DNA of 64,000 nucleotides from the NCBI RefSeq assembly GCF_000934725.1, contig NZ_JYNS01000003.1:234513-298512 (forward strand), in the 5' to 3' direction. The notes below the pieces were generated by a model. That model was not told where the DNA came from, did not search any database, and saw nothing but the letters and a program-made list of their open reading frames with translations. Below are positions 17,777 through 26,871 of the stretch, in pieces (position 1 is the stretch's first letter; each line of letters starts with the position of its first letter). A program made the translations under genes and the position numbers. This DNA is from Methyloterricola oryzae. GTDB taxonomy: Bacteria > Pseudomonadota > Gammaproteobacteria > Methylococcales > Methylococcaceae.

Positions 17777-18805
17777 GTGAGTAACACCATGCAAACGACA
17801 GCACCACAACCCCGAGCACTCAAGACTGAACGCAATCCCCGCAGCGCAGCGGAACTGCAATTCGCCTGGAAGACCCTGCTGGACGCGGAGCCGCGTCTGC
17901 GCATTCGCGATGCGGCAGCCCGTCTCAGGGTTTCAGAAATGGACCTGGTCGCGCTGAACTGCGACGGGACCACCACCCGGCTCCGAAACGACTGGATCGG
18001 ACTTCTGTCCAGCCTGGCGCCACTGGGCGAGATGATGGCGCTCACCCGCAACGATCACGCCGTCCACGAGTTGCATGGACACTACCGCAATCCGGAAATG
18101 ACCGATAGCCCGCGGGAAGTCGTGTTCAATGAACTCGGGCTGCGGCTGTTCGTGGACTCCTGGCGCCACGGCTTCGCCGTCACTGAAGAGGCCGGCGGCT
18201 CCGCACGGCATAGCCTTCAGTTTTTCGACTCGGCAGGAACCGCGGTGCACAAAATCTATGTGACCGAACGCAGCCACCTCGGCGCCTACGAAGATCTGGT
18301 CGAACGCCATGCGGCGGCCAAACCGCTCCAGGCAACAGGCACAACCCGCGGCGAGAGCCTGGGTGGCGTGTCGCCAAAACCCCCAACCCAGGCAGAGCCA
18401 CTGCCAGCCGGCGACAGACTCACAGCCCGGCCGGTCGACCGGAGCAGCGTCGAACGCATCATGCAGCTGACAGCGGAAATCGGGCTGCCCTTGCAGATCG
18501 TCGTGCCCAGTCCCGCAGCGGTTCAAACCTACTCGGGCCCCATCCACAACATCAAACGCACCGGTCCTTGGATCAACGTCCTGGATGCCGGCTTCAATCT
18601 GCACCTGCGGGACGCCGATACGGCGTCTTTCTGGGTGGTCTTCGAAACGTCGGCCTCCGGCGTTTCCCTGTCACTGGCACTGCATGACAGGGACGGGGCC
18701 CTCATCTCGCGCTTTCTGTCCGCGGCGGACAGCGAGCCGGACGAAACCTGGCAGGACCTCCTCGACGCCTTGCCCACGCTCAACCCAGCGGAGGGCAAGC
18801 CGTGA
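17777..18805 (+). CDS. hmuS: Hemin-degrading/trafficking factor HmuS (HemS/ChuS family)
   Basis: A 342-residue cytoplasmic protein made of two homologous HemS halves: residues 30-165 (LGLRLFVDSWRHGFAVTE, HSLQFFDSAGTAVHKIYVTE) and 205-335 (GPWINVLDAGFNLHLRDAD). HemS/ChuS proteins bind heme and either degrade it or hand it on. GTG 17777 or ATG 17789 may be the start. Its stop overlaps the hmuT start (GTGA), so the two are translationally coupled. The Pro-rich linker at about 183-200 is long for the family. Confidence 0.88.
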   Translation: MSNTMQTTAPQPRALKTERNPRSAAELQFAWKTLLDAEPRLRIRDAAARLRVSEMDLVALNCDGTTTRLRNDWIGLLSSLAPLGEMMALTRNDHAVHELHGHYRNPEMTDSPREVVFNELGLRLFVDSWRHGFAVTEEAGGSARHSLQFFDSAGTAVHKIYVTERSHLGAYEDLVERHAAAKPLQATGTTRGESLGGVSPKPPTQAEPLPAGDRLTARPVDRSSVERIMQLTAEIGLPLQIVVPSPAAVQTYSGPIHNIKRTGPWINVLDAGFNLHLRDADTASFWVVFETSASGVSLSLALHDRDGALISRFLSAADSEPDETWQDLLDALPTLNPAEGKP

Positions 18806-19662
18806 CGAGAGGGCTTTTGCATGGGCCGGTCCTGAGCGCCTGTCTGTTGTGCCTGGCAGCCATTCCCAGTCTAGCGGCCAGCGCGCCGCAACGGGTCGTG
18901 GTGGCGGGAAGCGCCTTGACCGAGATCGTTTATGCCCTCGGCTTGGAACAGCGCTTGGTCGGGGTCGACACCACCAGCACCTTTCCCGAATCTGCCAGCG
19001 CCCTGCCCAATGTCGGCTATCTGCGCAGCCTGGTCGCCGAGGGTGTCCTGAGCCTGCATCCTGATTTGCTGCTGGCCGCCGGTGAAGCGGGTCCGCCCAC
19101 GGCACTGAAGCAGATCCGCGCGGCCCAGGTTCCCGTGGAACGGGTGGAGACCCCGTATTCCAGGGAAGGCGTCGCCGCCAAGATCCAGGCGGTTGCACGC
19201 GCCTTGGTAGCCGTCGAGCAAGGGGAAGCCCTGATCCGGCGCTATGCCGCCGACTGGCAGCATACCGATGCCGCGCTGACCGCCCGAGGCCAGGCACCAC
19301 GGGTCCTTTTTGTGCTGGCGCATGGCAGCACGCTGCAAGTGGCGGGCCGGGCAACGGCAGCCGACGCCGTGATCCGGCTCGCCGGTGCGCTTAACGCGAT
19401 CACGGAATTCGAGGGCTACCGCCCCTTGACCGCCGAGAGTGCCGTGATGATCGATCCCGACGTGGTGCTCATCACGACGCAAGGACTCGCCACACTGGGC
19501 GGAAACGAAGCGCTGTGGAAAGTGCCGGGACTCGCCCTGACCACGGCCGGCAAGTCTCGCCGCCTGGTCGCCATGGAGGCCAACTATTTGCTGGGATTCG
19601 GTCCCCGGCTGCCGCAGGTGGTTCTCGATCTGTCACGGCAGATGGGGGAGGCCGCGCCGTGA
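18802..19662 (+). CDS. hmuT: Heme ABC transporter periplasmic binding protein HmuT
   Basis: A 286-residue class III binding protein with a signal peptide (SACLLCLAAIPSLAASA). The fold is typical of BtuF/HmuT: RVVVAGSALTEIVYALGLEQ, VGVDTTSTFPE, then the C-terminal lobe with DVVLITTQGLATLGG. It would bind heme after passage through the TonB-dependent receptor and deliver it to HmuUV. The GTG start overlaps the hmuS stop by four bases, and its own stop overlaps the hmuU start the same way. Confidence 0.9.
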   Translation: MTRGLLHGPVLSACLLCLAAIPSLAASAPQRVVVAGSALTEIVYALGLEQRLVGVDTTSTFPESASALPNVGYLRSLVAEGVLSLHPDLLLAAGEAGPPTALKQIRAAQVPVERVETPYSREGVAAKIQAVARALVAVEQGEALIRRYAADWQHTDAALTARGQAPRVLFVLAHGSTLQVAGRATAADAVIRLAGALNAITEFEGYRPLTAESAVMIDPDVVLITTQGLATLGGNEALWKVPGLALTTAGKSRRLVAMEANYLLGFGPRLPQVVLDLSRQMGEAAP

Positions 19663-20750
19663 GCAGTTGGACCCAGGCGGAAGAGCCTGCCCGCCCCACG
19701 TCCGTGTTCCGTTCGGGTCACGCTTCGCGCGCCGGGCTGGGATTGCTGCTGTCGATCGCCGCTCTGGCGGCGGTGGCCGTCGGGCCTTACTCGCTTAAAT
19801 TTGACGATCTTGCGGCCATAGCGGCACAGGGGCTGGGCCTGGCAACGGACGCCCCGGTCTCCAGGCAACAACTCGCAGTTCTTGTGGATCTCCGCCTGCC
19901 CCGCGTGCTGTTGGCGGTCCTGACCGGCGGCGGCCTGGGCCTGGCCGGGGCCATGATGCAGGGCCTGTTCCGCAATCCCTTGGCGGAGCCCGGACTCCTG
20001 GGTGTAGCCAGCGGGGCCGCGGTCGGCGTGGCGGCCGCGATCGTCGTGCTGCCGCGGCACATCGCCCCCTCGCTTCCTTTCGTGGAGTTGCTGCAGCCCC
20101 TTTGCGCATTCGGCGGGGCGCTGCTGGCCACCGCGGCGGTTTACCGGTTGGCCCGCCAGGACGGCCGCACCTCCCTGGCCATCATGCTGCTGGCCGGGAT
20201 TGCCATCAATGCCCTGGCCGGCGCGCTGATCGGCTTTCTCAGCTACCTCTCCAGCGACGATCAACTGCGCAATCTGACCTTCTGGAACCTGGGCAGTCTC
20301 GGGCGGGCCGACTGGAAGACGCTCGCGGTGCTTGGTCTGCTGGTCGTGCCGGCGGGCGCTGCCCTGCTATCCCAGGCGGCAGCGCTGAATGTACTGCTAT
20401 TGGGCGAAGCCGAGGCTTTCCACCTGGGCGTCGACCTGAAGCGGGTGAAGGCCCTGGGTATCACCCTGTCGGCACTCATCGTGGGCAGCCTGGTGTCGGC
20501 CTGCGGCATCATCGGCTTCATCAGCCTGGTGGCGCCCCACCTGGTCCGGCTCGCCTGCGGGCCGGATCACCGCCACGTCCTACCCGGCTCAGCCCTTTGC
20601 GGCGCCCTGCTGCTGGTGCTGGCCGACATGGGGGCGCGCACCCTGGTCGCTCCCGCCGAGTTACCCATCGGCATTTTGACCGCGCTGCTGGGTACCCCGT
20701 TTTTCCTATGGCTGCTGAAGCAACGCAGTGCCGGGGGTAGTCTGGCATGA
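19659..20750 (+). CDS. hmuU: Heme ABC transporter permease HmuU
   Basis: A 363-residue FecCD-family permease with about ten helices. Conserved blocks include LRLPRVLLAVLTGGGLGLAG, GLFRNPLAEPGLLGVASGAA and the coupling region VGSLVSACGIIGFISLVAPH near residue 280. The frame extends upstream to 19515, but GTG 19659 overlaps the hmuT stop as GTGA and gives the expected N-terminus. Two copies would form the inner-membrane channel with HmuV. Confidence 0.92.
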   Translation: MSSWTQAEEPARPTSVFRSGHASRAGLGLLLSIAALAAVAVGPYSLKFDDLAAIAAQGLGLATDAPVSRQQLAVLVDLRLPRVLLAVLTGGGLGLAGAMMQGLFRNPLAEPGLLGVASGAAVGVAAAIVVLPRHIAPSLPFVELLQPLCAFGGALLATAAVYRLARQDGRTSLAIMLLAGIAINALAGALIGFLSYLSSDDQLRNLTFWNLGSLGRADWKTLAVLGLLVVPAGAALLSQAAALNVLLLGEAEAFHLGVDLKRVKALGITLSALIVGSLVSACGIIGFISLVAPHLVRLACGPDHRHVLPGSALCGALLLVLADMGARTLVAPAELPIGILTALLGTPFFLWLLKQRSAGGSLA

Positions 20751-21571
20751 TAAAAGCCCATGAGGTCGCGGTCTGCCGCAAGGGCCAAACCTTGCTTGAC
20801 GGCGTCAGCCTCCACCTGAATCCAGGCCAATTGACGGTTCTGCTCGGGCCAAATGGGGCCGGCAAATCGACGCTGCTGCGGGTCCTTGCCGGCGAGTGGC
20901 CCGCCGACTCCGGCGAGGTCCGGCTGCATGGCCATCTCCTCGCCCACTGGCGCGTCGAGGCATTGGCTAAACTCCGGGCGGTGCTCCCGCAGGAAACGCC
21001 CCTGAGCTTCCCCCTGACCGCCCTGCAAGTCGTCATGCTGGGCCGTCATCCTCACAACGACGGCTGGCCGGACCGGCACGACGGCGCAATCGCCCGCAAC
21101 GCACTGGGCCTGACCGATACCGCCCACCTGGCGGAACGCACCTATCCCACCCTGTCGGGGGGCGAGCGGGCACGCGTTCAATTGGCCCGCTGCCTGTGCC
21201 AGATCTGGGAACCACAGACAGAAGAGCGCTATCTGCTGCTCGATGAGCCGACCGCAAGTCTGGACCCGGCCCATCAGCACTTGGCTTTGCAAGCCGTACG
21301 GGAGTTCGTTCGAGAATCCGGCGCGGCCGCCTGCGTGGTGCTGCACGACCTGAATCTGGCGGCACAGTACGGCGATCGCATCGCCATTCTTCGAGACGGG
21401 CGGCTGGCGCTCTGCGGCACGCCATGGGAGGTTCTGACGGCGGACTGGCTGGCCGGGATCTTCCGGGTCGATGCGGAAGTGCTGCGGCTATCCCGTTGCG
21501 ACAGGCCCCTGATCGCGACGACGGGTGCCTCGCTTCGAAACCAGCCTGCTGTCGAAATCCGAATAGGATGA
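20747..21571 (+). CDS. hmuV: Heme ABC transporter ATP-binding protein HmuV
   Basis: A 274-residue ABC ATPase. Walker A GPNGAGKS is at residues 34-41, the signature LSGGERARVQLARCL follows, Walker B is YLLLDEPTASLD, and the H-loop is in VVLHDLNLAA. Such subunits power FecCD-type permeases. The ATG overlaps the hmuU stop as ATGA. It ends the run of overlapping genes that begins at hmuS. The insertion of charged residues before Walker B (WEPQTEERYLLLDEP) matches HmuV proteins. Confidence 0.92.
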   Translation: MIKAHEVAVCRKGQTLLDGVSLHLNPGQLTVLLGPNGAGKSTLLRVLAGEWPADSGEVRLHGHLLAHWRVEALAKLRAVLPQETPLSFPLTALQVVMLGRHPHNDGWPDRHDGAIARNALGLTDTAHLAERTYPTLSGGERARVQLARCLCQIWEPQTEERYLLLDEPTASLDPAHQHLALQAVREFVRESGAAACVVLHDLNLAAQYGDRIAILRDGRLALCGTPWEVLTADWLAGIFRVDAEVLRLSRCDRPLIATTGASLRNQPAVEIRIG

Positions 21572-21586
21572 GCTCAACGACGTGAA

Positions 21587-21623
21587 GCGCATCGGGCGGA
21601 AAATCCTATCGCCAGCGATGCGC
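21587..21623. terminator. Hairpin after the hmu operon
   Basis: GCGCATCG (21587-21594) pairs with CGATGCGC (21616-21623), extended inside by GGCG/CGCC. No T tract follows, so it may act with Rho or protect the 3' end. It lies between two converging transcription units. Confidence 0.45.
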
Positions 21624-21723
21624 CTCCCTGGGGCGGCAGTCCTATCCGACTTGCGGCCAGGACACCCCAACGCCCTCATTCCTGCGCACAGCGTAGGTAA
21701 TGAGGGTTTACTGTGGAATGGGA

Positions 21724-22740
21724 TCAGCCCAGCTTCGCGACGATGGCTTGCGCGAGGTCGGCGGTACCGCAGGTGGAGCCCGGCTTGAGGTCCGGGGTCA
21801 GATGGGTGCCTTCGCGGATCACGTCGCGCACGGCCTGCTCGACGGCGCGGGCGGCCTTCAACTCGCCGATGTGCTCCAGCATCATGGACGCGGCGATGAT
21901 CATGGCGATGGGATTGGCGATGCCCTTGTCGGCGATGTCCGGCGCGCTGCCGTGCACCGCCTCGAACAGGGCGGCGTCCACGCCGATATTGGCCCCGGCG
22001 GTCAGGCCCAGGCCACCCACCAGGCCCGAGGCCAGGTCCGAGAGGATGTCGCCGAACAAATTGGTGGTCACGATGACGTCAAAGATGCCGGGCTTCATCA
22101 CCATCTGCATGGAGGCGGCATCGACGATGCGGTCCTCGAATTCGATCTCCGGATACTTCTTGGCCACCTCGCGGCCGATCTCCAGGAACAGGCCCGAGGT
22201 GCACTTGAGGATATTGGCCTTGTGCACCAGGGTCACTTTCTTGCGCTGGGCGCGGCGGGCGTAGTCAAACGCGAACTCGATGACGCGCTCGCTGCCCTTG
22301 CGGGTGACCACGGCGATGCTCTCGGCGGCGATCTTCTCCTCATCCACCTTGATGAAGTGCTCGATGCCGGCATAAAGGCCTTCCGTGTTCTCACGGACGG
22401 TCACCAGATTGACGTTCTTGAATGGCGTGTCCGTGCCCTCGAAGGAAATCGCCGGGCGCACGTTGGCATACAGGTTGAACGCCTGGCGCAGGGTCACGTT
22501 GACGCTGCGGTAGCCGCCGCCCACCGGGGTCGTTAACGGACCCTTGAAGCAGATGCGGTTCTGGCGAATGGATTCGATGGTCGCATCGGGCAGCGGATTG
22601 CCGTGCTTCTCCACGGCGGCCATGCCGGCCACCTGGCGGTCCCATTCGATCTGGACACCGGCCGCCTCTATGACCTTGATCGCGGCGTCCACGATGGAAG
22701 GGCCGATGCCGTCGCCGGGGATAAGGGTGATCTTGTGCAT
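21724..22740 (-). CDS. icd: NAD-dependent isocitrate dehydrogenase, short form
   Basis: A 338-residue member of the isocitrate/isopropylmalate dehydrogenase family (TCA cycle, isocitrate to 2-oxoglutarate). Motifs are LIPGDGIGP at 6-14, the substrate-binding SVNVTLRQAFNLYANVRP, VTRKGSERVIEFAF, the Asp-containing FEDRIVDAASMQM, and TNLFGDILSDLASGL. Length and the absence of NADP-type insertions point to the homo-oligomeric NAD enzyme. Isopropylmalate or homoisocitrate dehydrogenase are possible relatives, but the SVNVTLR loop favours isocitrate. AAGGAA precedes the ATG. Confidence 0.87.
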   Translation of the reverse strand: MHKITLIPGDGIGPSIVDAAIKVIEAAGVQIEWDRQVAGMAAVEKHGNPLPDATIESIRQNRICFKGPLTTPVGGGYRSVNVTLRQAFNLYANVRPAISFEGTDTPFKNVNLVTVRENTEGLYAGIEHFIKVDEEKIAAESIAVVTRKGSERVIEFAFDYARRAQRKKVTLVHKANILKCTSGLFLEIGREVAKKYPEIEFEDRIVDAASMQMVMKPGIFDVIVTTNLFGDILSDLASGLVGGLGLTAGANIGVDAALFEAVHGSAPDIADKGIANPIAMIIAASMMLEHIGELKAARAVEQAVRDVIREGTHLTPDLKPGSTCGTADLAQAIVAKLG

Positions 22741-23108
22741 ACGAGAAATTCCTTGGAAATATTATTTTTGAGGAAGACTTAGGCCGAGGCGAAGCTTCCA
22801 AAGCGCAAAAAGGCACTACCGGCGTCGGAAGTCGCCGAGCAATGCACCACCGGATACCCGGTAACGAACGCCGCTGAAACAAGTCGCGGCGTCTCCCAGA
22901 TGGCCGATTATCATACAGGCCGCAGCAAAATTTAAGCCGGACTTCCACCTAGCCGCCGCCGAGGCCAGGGCATGCACGGCCAGGCGCGACGCAGATCGGT
23001 TAAAATGCCTGCGCTAGAAGCTGATGCAGCCAGGCCGCCTCGCCCCGACGACCAGCCTTCGCCTCGATCTGGTGCATATCCGCACCCAAACCTGTCCGCC
23101 GGACTCGC
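22741..23108. other. Divergent promoter region icd / nspC
   Basis: About 370 bp between divergent genes. The icd side has an AT-rich patch (about 22752-22772). The nspC side has a -10-like TAAAAT at 23001-23006 about 100 bp before its ATG. No clear -35 partner or operator is visible. Confidence 0.4.
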
Positions 23109-24257
23109 ATGTCTTCTCTGCTGGAACTTCCACTTGAGACCCCCGCCTTCGTCTACGACGAGCAGGCGATCCTGAATCGCGCAACTTTGCTGCGGCGGGC
23201 CGGGGAGCGCAGCGGCTGCCGGATGCTCTACTCGGTAAAAGCCCTGCCCTTCCTGCCCCTGCTCCAGGCCCTGACGCCGGTTCTGGACGGCTTTTCCGTC
23301 AGTTCCTTGTTCGAGGCGCGCCTGGCCGCGCTGGCCGGCGACGGTGCGCTGCACCTTACCACGCCCGGCCTGAAAGCGGTGGACATGGATGAAATCAGCC
23401 AAGTCTGCGACACCGTGGCGTTCAACTCCCTGGAACAATTCCAGCGCCTCGCAGGTGCGCTTTCGCACGGTGCCAGCCCGGGCCTGCGGGTGAATCCCGG
23501 GCTCTCCTTCCTCGCCGATCAGCGCTACGACCCCTGCCGCCCGCATTCCAAACTGGGCGTGCCCCTGCCCGATCTGGAACGGCGCCTCGCCGAGCATCCC
23601 ACCTTCGCCCAGGCTCTTCGCGGTTTGCATGTCCATAACGCCTTCGCCTTGCGCTCCTTCGAACCCATGACGAGGACGGTCGAACGGCTCGAAACCACCC
23701 TGCTCCACCGGCTGCCCAATCTGGAATGGATCAATCTGGGCGGCGGCTATTTGTTCCAGCGCGATGAAGATCTGGACGAACTCTGTCACATCAGCCGCCG
23801 GCTGACCCGGGAATATGGGCTGCGTGTGTTCTTCGAACCGGGCAAGGGGCTGGTGGGCGAGGCGGGCTATCTGGTGGCCAGCATCATCGACGTGTTCGCC
23901 AGCGAGGGCAAAACCATCGCCGTGCTAGATAGCTCGGTCAACCACAACCCAGAGGTCTTCGAATACCAGCGGCGGCCCGTGCCAGCTTGGGGAGAACCGG
24001 AATCAGGCGAAGCCGTCATCCTGGCAGGGTGCACCTGCCTGGCCGGGGACCTGTTCGGCGAATTCCGCTTCCCCCGCCGCCCGGCGCTGGGCGATCGCAT
24101 CGTGTTCCGCGATGTGGGCGCCTACAGCCTGATCAAGGCCAACCGCTTCAACGGCCACAACCTGCCGACGATCTATGCCTGGGATGGCGGGCTGGAACTG
24201 CGGCTTCTGAAACAGTACTCTTTCGGCGACTATTTGGGTCAGTGGAGCGCGGATTGA
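23109..24257 (+). CDS. nspC: Carboxynorspermidine decarboxylase
   Basis: A 382-residue PLP enzyme of the alanine-racemase-like fold III group. The PLP lysine is Lys44 in YSVKA. Further motifs are LEWINLGGGYLF, FEPGKGLVGEAGYLV and GCTCLAGDLFGEF, which hold the Cys and glycine turns used for substrate and cofactor. These are characteristic of NspC, which makes norspermidine or spermidine from carboxy-precursors. The partner carboxy(nor)spermidine dehydrogenase is not adjacent. A diaminopimelate decarboxylase is less likely because of the CTCLAGD motif and short length. Confidence 0.88.
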   Translation: MSSLLELPLETPAFVYDEQAILNRATLLRRAGERSGCRMLYSVKALPFLPLLQALTPVLDGFSVSSLFEARLAALAGDGALHLTTPGLKAVDMDEISQVCDTVAFNSLEQFQRLAGALSHGASPGLRVNPGLSFLADQRYDPCRPHSKLGVPLPDLERRLAEHPTFAQALRGLHVHNAFALRSFEPMTRTVERLETTLLHRLPNLEWINLGGGYLFQRDEDLDELCHISRRLTREYGLRVFFEPGKGLVGEAGYLVASIIDVFASEGKTIAVLDSSVNHNPEVFEYQRRPVPAWGEPESGEAVILAGCTCLAGDLFGEFRFPRRPALGDRIVFRDVGAYSLIKANRFNGHNLPTIYAWDGGLELRLLKQYSFGDYLGQWSAD

Positions 24258-24305
24258 GCCTGAGCGCCGCCCGAATCACCCGTTCATGCAATTGCGGAGA
24301 AACCC

Positions 24306-25301
24306 ATGAAAGCGATCCTGATGACCCGTCCGGGCTCTCCGGACGTCCTGGAACTGGCCGATATCCCGGAACCGGCGCTCAGCGATCCGGGCCAGATCAA
24401 GGTGCGGTTGCGGGCCGCGGGCGTCAATCCCATCGACACCAAGCTGCGCAAGCGCGGCGTCTTCTTTCCCGATGCCCTGCCCGCGGTGCTGGGTTGCGAC
24501 GGCGCCGGCGAGGTGGTGGAGACCGGCGCGGACGTGACCCGTTTCAAGGTGGGCGATCGGGTCTGGTTCTGCCATGGCGGCCTGGGCGCGGAGCAAGGCA
24601 ACTACGCCGAATTCACGGTGCTGGATCAGCGCTGGGCGGCGCCGCTGCCGGACTCCCTCAGCTTCGAACTGGGCGCGGCAGCGCCCCTGGTGCTCATCAC
24701 AGCCTGGGGCGGCCTGTACGACCGTGCCCGCCTGACCGCAGGCCAGACTGTGTTGATCCACGCCGGAACCGGTGGCGTCGGCCATGTGGCGATCCAGTTG
24801 GCCAAGCTGCGCGGCGCTCGGGTGATCGCCACCGTCAGCAGTCCCGAGAAAGCGGCCATGGCGCGCCAGTGGGGCGCCGACGAGACCGTGGATTACCGCA
24901 GCTGCGATTTCGCCGAGGCGGTCAACGAACTCACCTCGGGCCAGGGCGCGGACGTGGTGCTGGATACCGTGGGCCCGGATGTCTTTATGCAGAGCCTCGC
25001 CTGCACCGCGCACTTCGGCGACATCGTGACTCTGCTGGACCTGCCCGAACAGCCGCTGAAGGAAGCGCGCCTGCGCAACCTGCGCATCGGCTTCGAGCTG
25101 ATGCTGACGCCCCAGTTACGTGGCCTGGAGAAGGCCAGGCTGCATCAGGTACACATGCTGGAAACCTGCGGCGCCTGGATGGCGGAAGGCAAGCTGCAGA
25201 TCAACGTGAGCCATACCCTGCCGCTGGAACAGGCCGCCCACGCGCACGATCTGCTCGAGACCGGGCACATGAGCGGCAAGACCGTGCTCACCCTCGGCTG
25301 A
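24306..25301 (+). CDS. Zinc-type/quinone oxidoreductase family alcohol dehydrogenase (MDR)
   Basis: A 331-residue medium-chain dehydrogenase. The N-terminal GroES-like domain has GVNPIDTKLRKRG and LGCDGAGEVVETGADV; the nucleotide-binding turn is HAGTGGVGHVAIQLAKLRGA near residues 155-175. It lacks the Cys/His cluster of structural-zinc dehydrogenases, so it resembles quinone oxidoreductases (Qor-type), likely NADPH-dependent. Substrate unknown. It follows nspC by 48 bp, but no functional link is evident. Confidence 0.87.
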   Translation: MKAILMTRPGSPDVLELADIPEPALSDPGQIKVRLRAAGVNPIDTKLRKRGVFFPDALPAVLGCDGAGEVVETGADVTRFKVGDRVWFCHGGLGAEQGNYAEFTVLDQRWAAPLPDSLSFELGAAAPLVLITAWGGLYDRARLTAGQTVLIHAGTGGVGHVAIQLAKLRGARVIATVSSPEKAAMARQWGADETVDYRSCDFAEAVNELTSGQGADVVLDTVGPDVFMQSLACTAHFGDIVTLLDLPEQPLKEARLRNLRIGFELMLTPQLRGLEKARLHQVHMLETCGAWMAEGKLQINVSHTLPLEQAAHAHDLLETGHMSGKTVLTLG

Positions 25302-25338
25302 CCGCCCAATTCGAAGGAAGGCAGGTAACCGCCCCGGC

Positions 25339-26124
25339 CTAAAATGACTCCGCGTAATGGTGCACGGTGCTGATGATGAGAACCCCGGCTATGATCAGGG
25401 CCATCTGGCCCATCACGGCCTCGGCGTGGGTGCGCTTGTGCAGGGTGGGGATCAGGTCGCCCACCGCCACATAGATGAAGCTGGATGCGGCGAGGGCCAG
25501 GATGTAAGGCAGGAACTGGTGGAGGTTTTCCAGGCTGAAATAAGCCAGCACCCCCCCGGCCACCGTGCCGAGGCTGGACAGCAGGTTAAAGAACAACGCC
25601 CTGGCCTTGGAACAGCCGCTCTGCAACAGGATGGCGAAATCGCCCACCTCCTGCGGGATTTCGTGGGCCGCCACCGCCAGGCTGGTGACGATGCCCAGGT
25701 GCAGGTCGGCGAGAAAGGCGGCGGCGATGAGAATGCCGTCCACAAAATTGTGAATGCCATCGCCCACCACGATCAGGGTACCCGCCGGCTGATGGAAGTG
25801 CGCATCCATGTGGATGTGCGCCTCGCAATCGGTGGTATGGCAGTGGCGCCAGAGCAGAAGCTTCTCCAGCAGAAAGAACACCAGAATGCCAGTCAGCACC
25901 GTAGTGAAGATGCTCTCGGCCTGCCCGCTCCCGACTGCTTCCACCGCGTGGGGCAGCAGATCCAGAAAGGCCACGCTAAGCAGCGCGCCCAGGGCGAAAC
26001 TGACCCCGTGAGGCAGGAGACGATCATAGTGCCGGTCCGGCACCAGCAAGAACAGGGAAGCCGCCAGGACGCTCAGGACACCGCCAAGCAGGGTAAACAG
26101 GATGATCCAGATGAGTAGGTGCAT
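25339..26124 (-). CDS. ZIP family metal transporter
   Basis: A 261-residue membrane protein with about eight helices. A His-rich cytoplasmic loop (HCHTTDCEAHIHMDAHFHQP, about residues 94-113) and the conserved helix motifs HNFVDGILIAAAF and AHEIPQEVGDFAIL bind transported metal. ZIP proteins bring in zinc, iron or other divalent ions; direction and ion cannot be read. It lies 18 bp after pgeF on the same strand, likely the third gene of a rluD-pgeF-zip operon. Confidence 0.92.
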   Translation of the reverse strand: MHLLIWIILFTLLGGVLSVLAASLFLLVPDRHYDRLLPHGVSFALGALLSVAFLDLLPHAVEAVGSGQAESIFTTVLTGILVFFLLEKLLLWRHCHTTDCEAHIHMDAHFHQPAGTLIVVGDGIHNFVDGILIAAAFLADLHLGIVTSLAVAAHEIPQEVGDFAILLQSGCSKARALFFNLLSSLGTVAGGVLAYFSLENLHQFLPYILALAASSFIYVAVGDLIPTLHKRTHAEAVMGQMALIIAGVLIISTVHHYAESF

Positions 26125-26142
26125 GTACAGGGAAACGTCGGG

Positions 26143-26871
26143 TTATGCTTCGCGCCAGATGAGGGTCGCCATGCGTCCTGTCTGACCATCGCGGCGGTAG
26201 GAGAAGAAGCGTTCGGCTTCGGAAAACGTGCACCAGCCACCGCCGTAGATCCGATCCACGCCGGCGCGACGCAAAGTGAGACGGGCCAAGTGGTAGAGGT
26301 CGGCCCCCCAGCGGCCCTCGCCGCTCGCCACGAAAGCCTGACCGCAATCCCCCAGGCGCCCGACAAAGGCCTCACGCACCTCATCGCCCACCTCGAAAGC
26401 CTCGGGACCGATGGCAGGACCGAGCCAGGCCATGAGCTTATCCCCTTGCATTGCGGCAACCGCCGCCTCCAGGACGCCCCCGGCCAGACCGCGCCAGCCG
26501 GCATGGGCCGCCGCTACCTGGCTGCCATCCTCGGCGCAGAGCAGCACCGGCAGGCAATCGGCCGTCATGACGGCGCATACCACGCCGGCACGGTCCGTGG
26601 TTGCCGCATCGCCCACCGCATCGCCGGGATCATGGGCGGCGACCACCTCCGTCCCGTGCACCTGCTGCAGCCACACCGGCTCAGCGGGCAGGTCCAGGGC
26701 TTTAACCAAAGACGCGCGATTAGCGGCCACCGCCACCGGCTCGTCACCCACATGGGCGCCCAGGTTCAGGCTGGCGAAGACGCCCGTGCTCCCGCCGCCG
26801 ACGCGCAGGCTGCTGGCCGCGCGAATTCCGCGCGGGGCCGGCCAGTCCGGCTCGATCCAGGCCGGGCTCAC
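26143..26871 (-). CDS. pgeF: Peptidoglycan editing factor PgeF (YfiH, laccase-domain)
   Basis: A 242-residue Cu-oxidase_4 domain protein. The metal-site motifs HGTEVV, AVMTADCLPVLL and AAAHAGWRGLAGGV are present. PgeF removes wrongly incorporated L-Ser from peptidoglycan precursors; family members also show oxidase or adenosine-processing activity in vitro. GTG 26871 overlaps the rluD stop (GTGA), which fixes the start; the longer open frame upstream runs through rluD. The order rluD-pgeF is that of E. coli. Confidence 0.9.
   Translation of the reverse strand: MSPAWIEPDWPAPRGIRAASSLRVGGGSTGVFASLNLGAHVGDEPVAVAANRASLVKALDLPAEPVWLQQVHGTEVVAAHDPGDAVGDAATTDRAGVVCAVMTADCLPVLLCAEDGSQVAAAHAGWRGLAGGVLEAAVAAMQGDKLMAWLGPAIGPEAFEVGDEVREAFVGRLGDCGQAFVASGEGRWGADLYHLARLTLRRAGVDRIYGGGWCTFSEAERFFSYRRDGQTGRMATLIWREA

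Noticed and set aside
21724..22536. Plus-strand frames opposite icd
   Set aside because: Shadow frames rich in Gly/Asp/His repeats; the minus strand encodes a full dehydrogenase.
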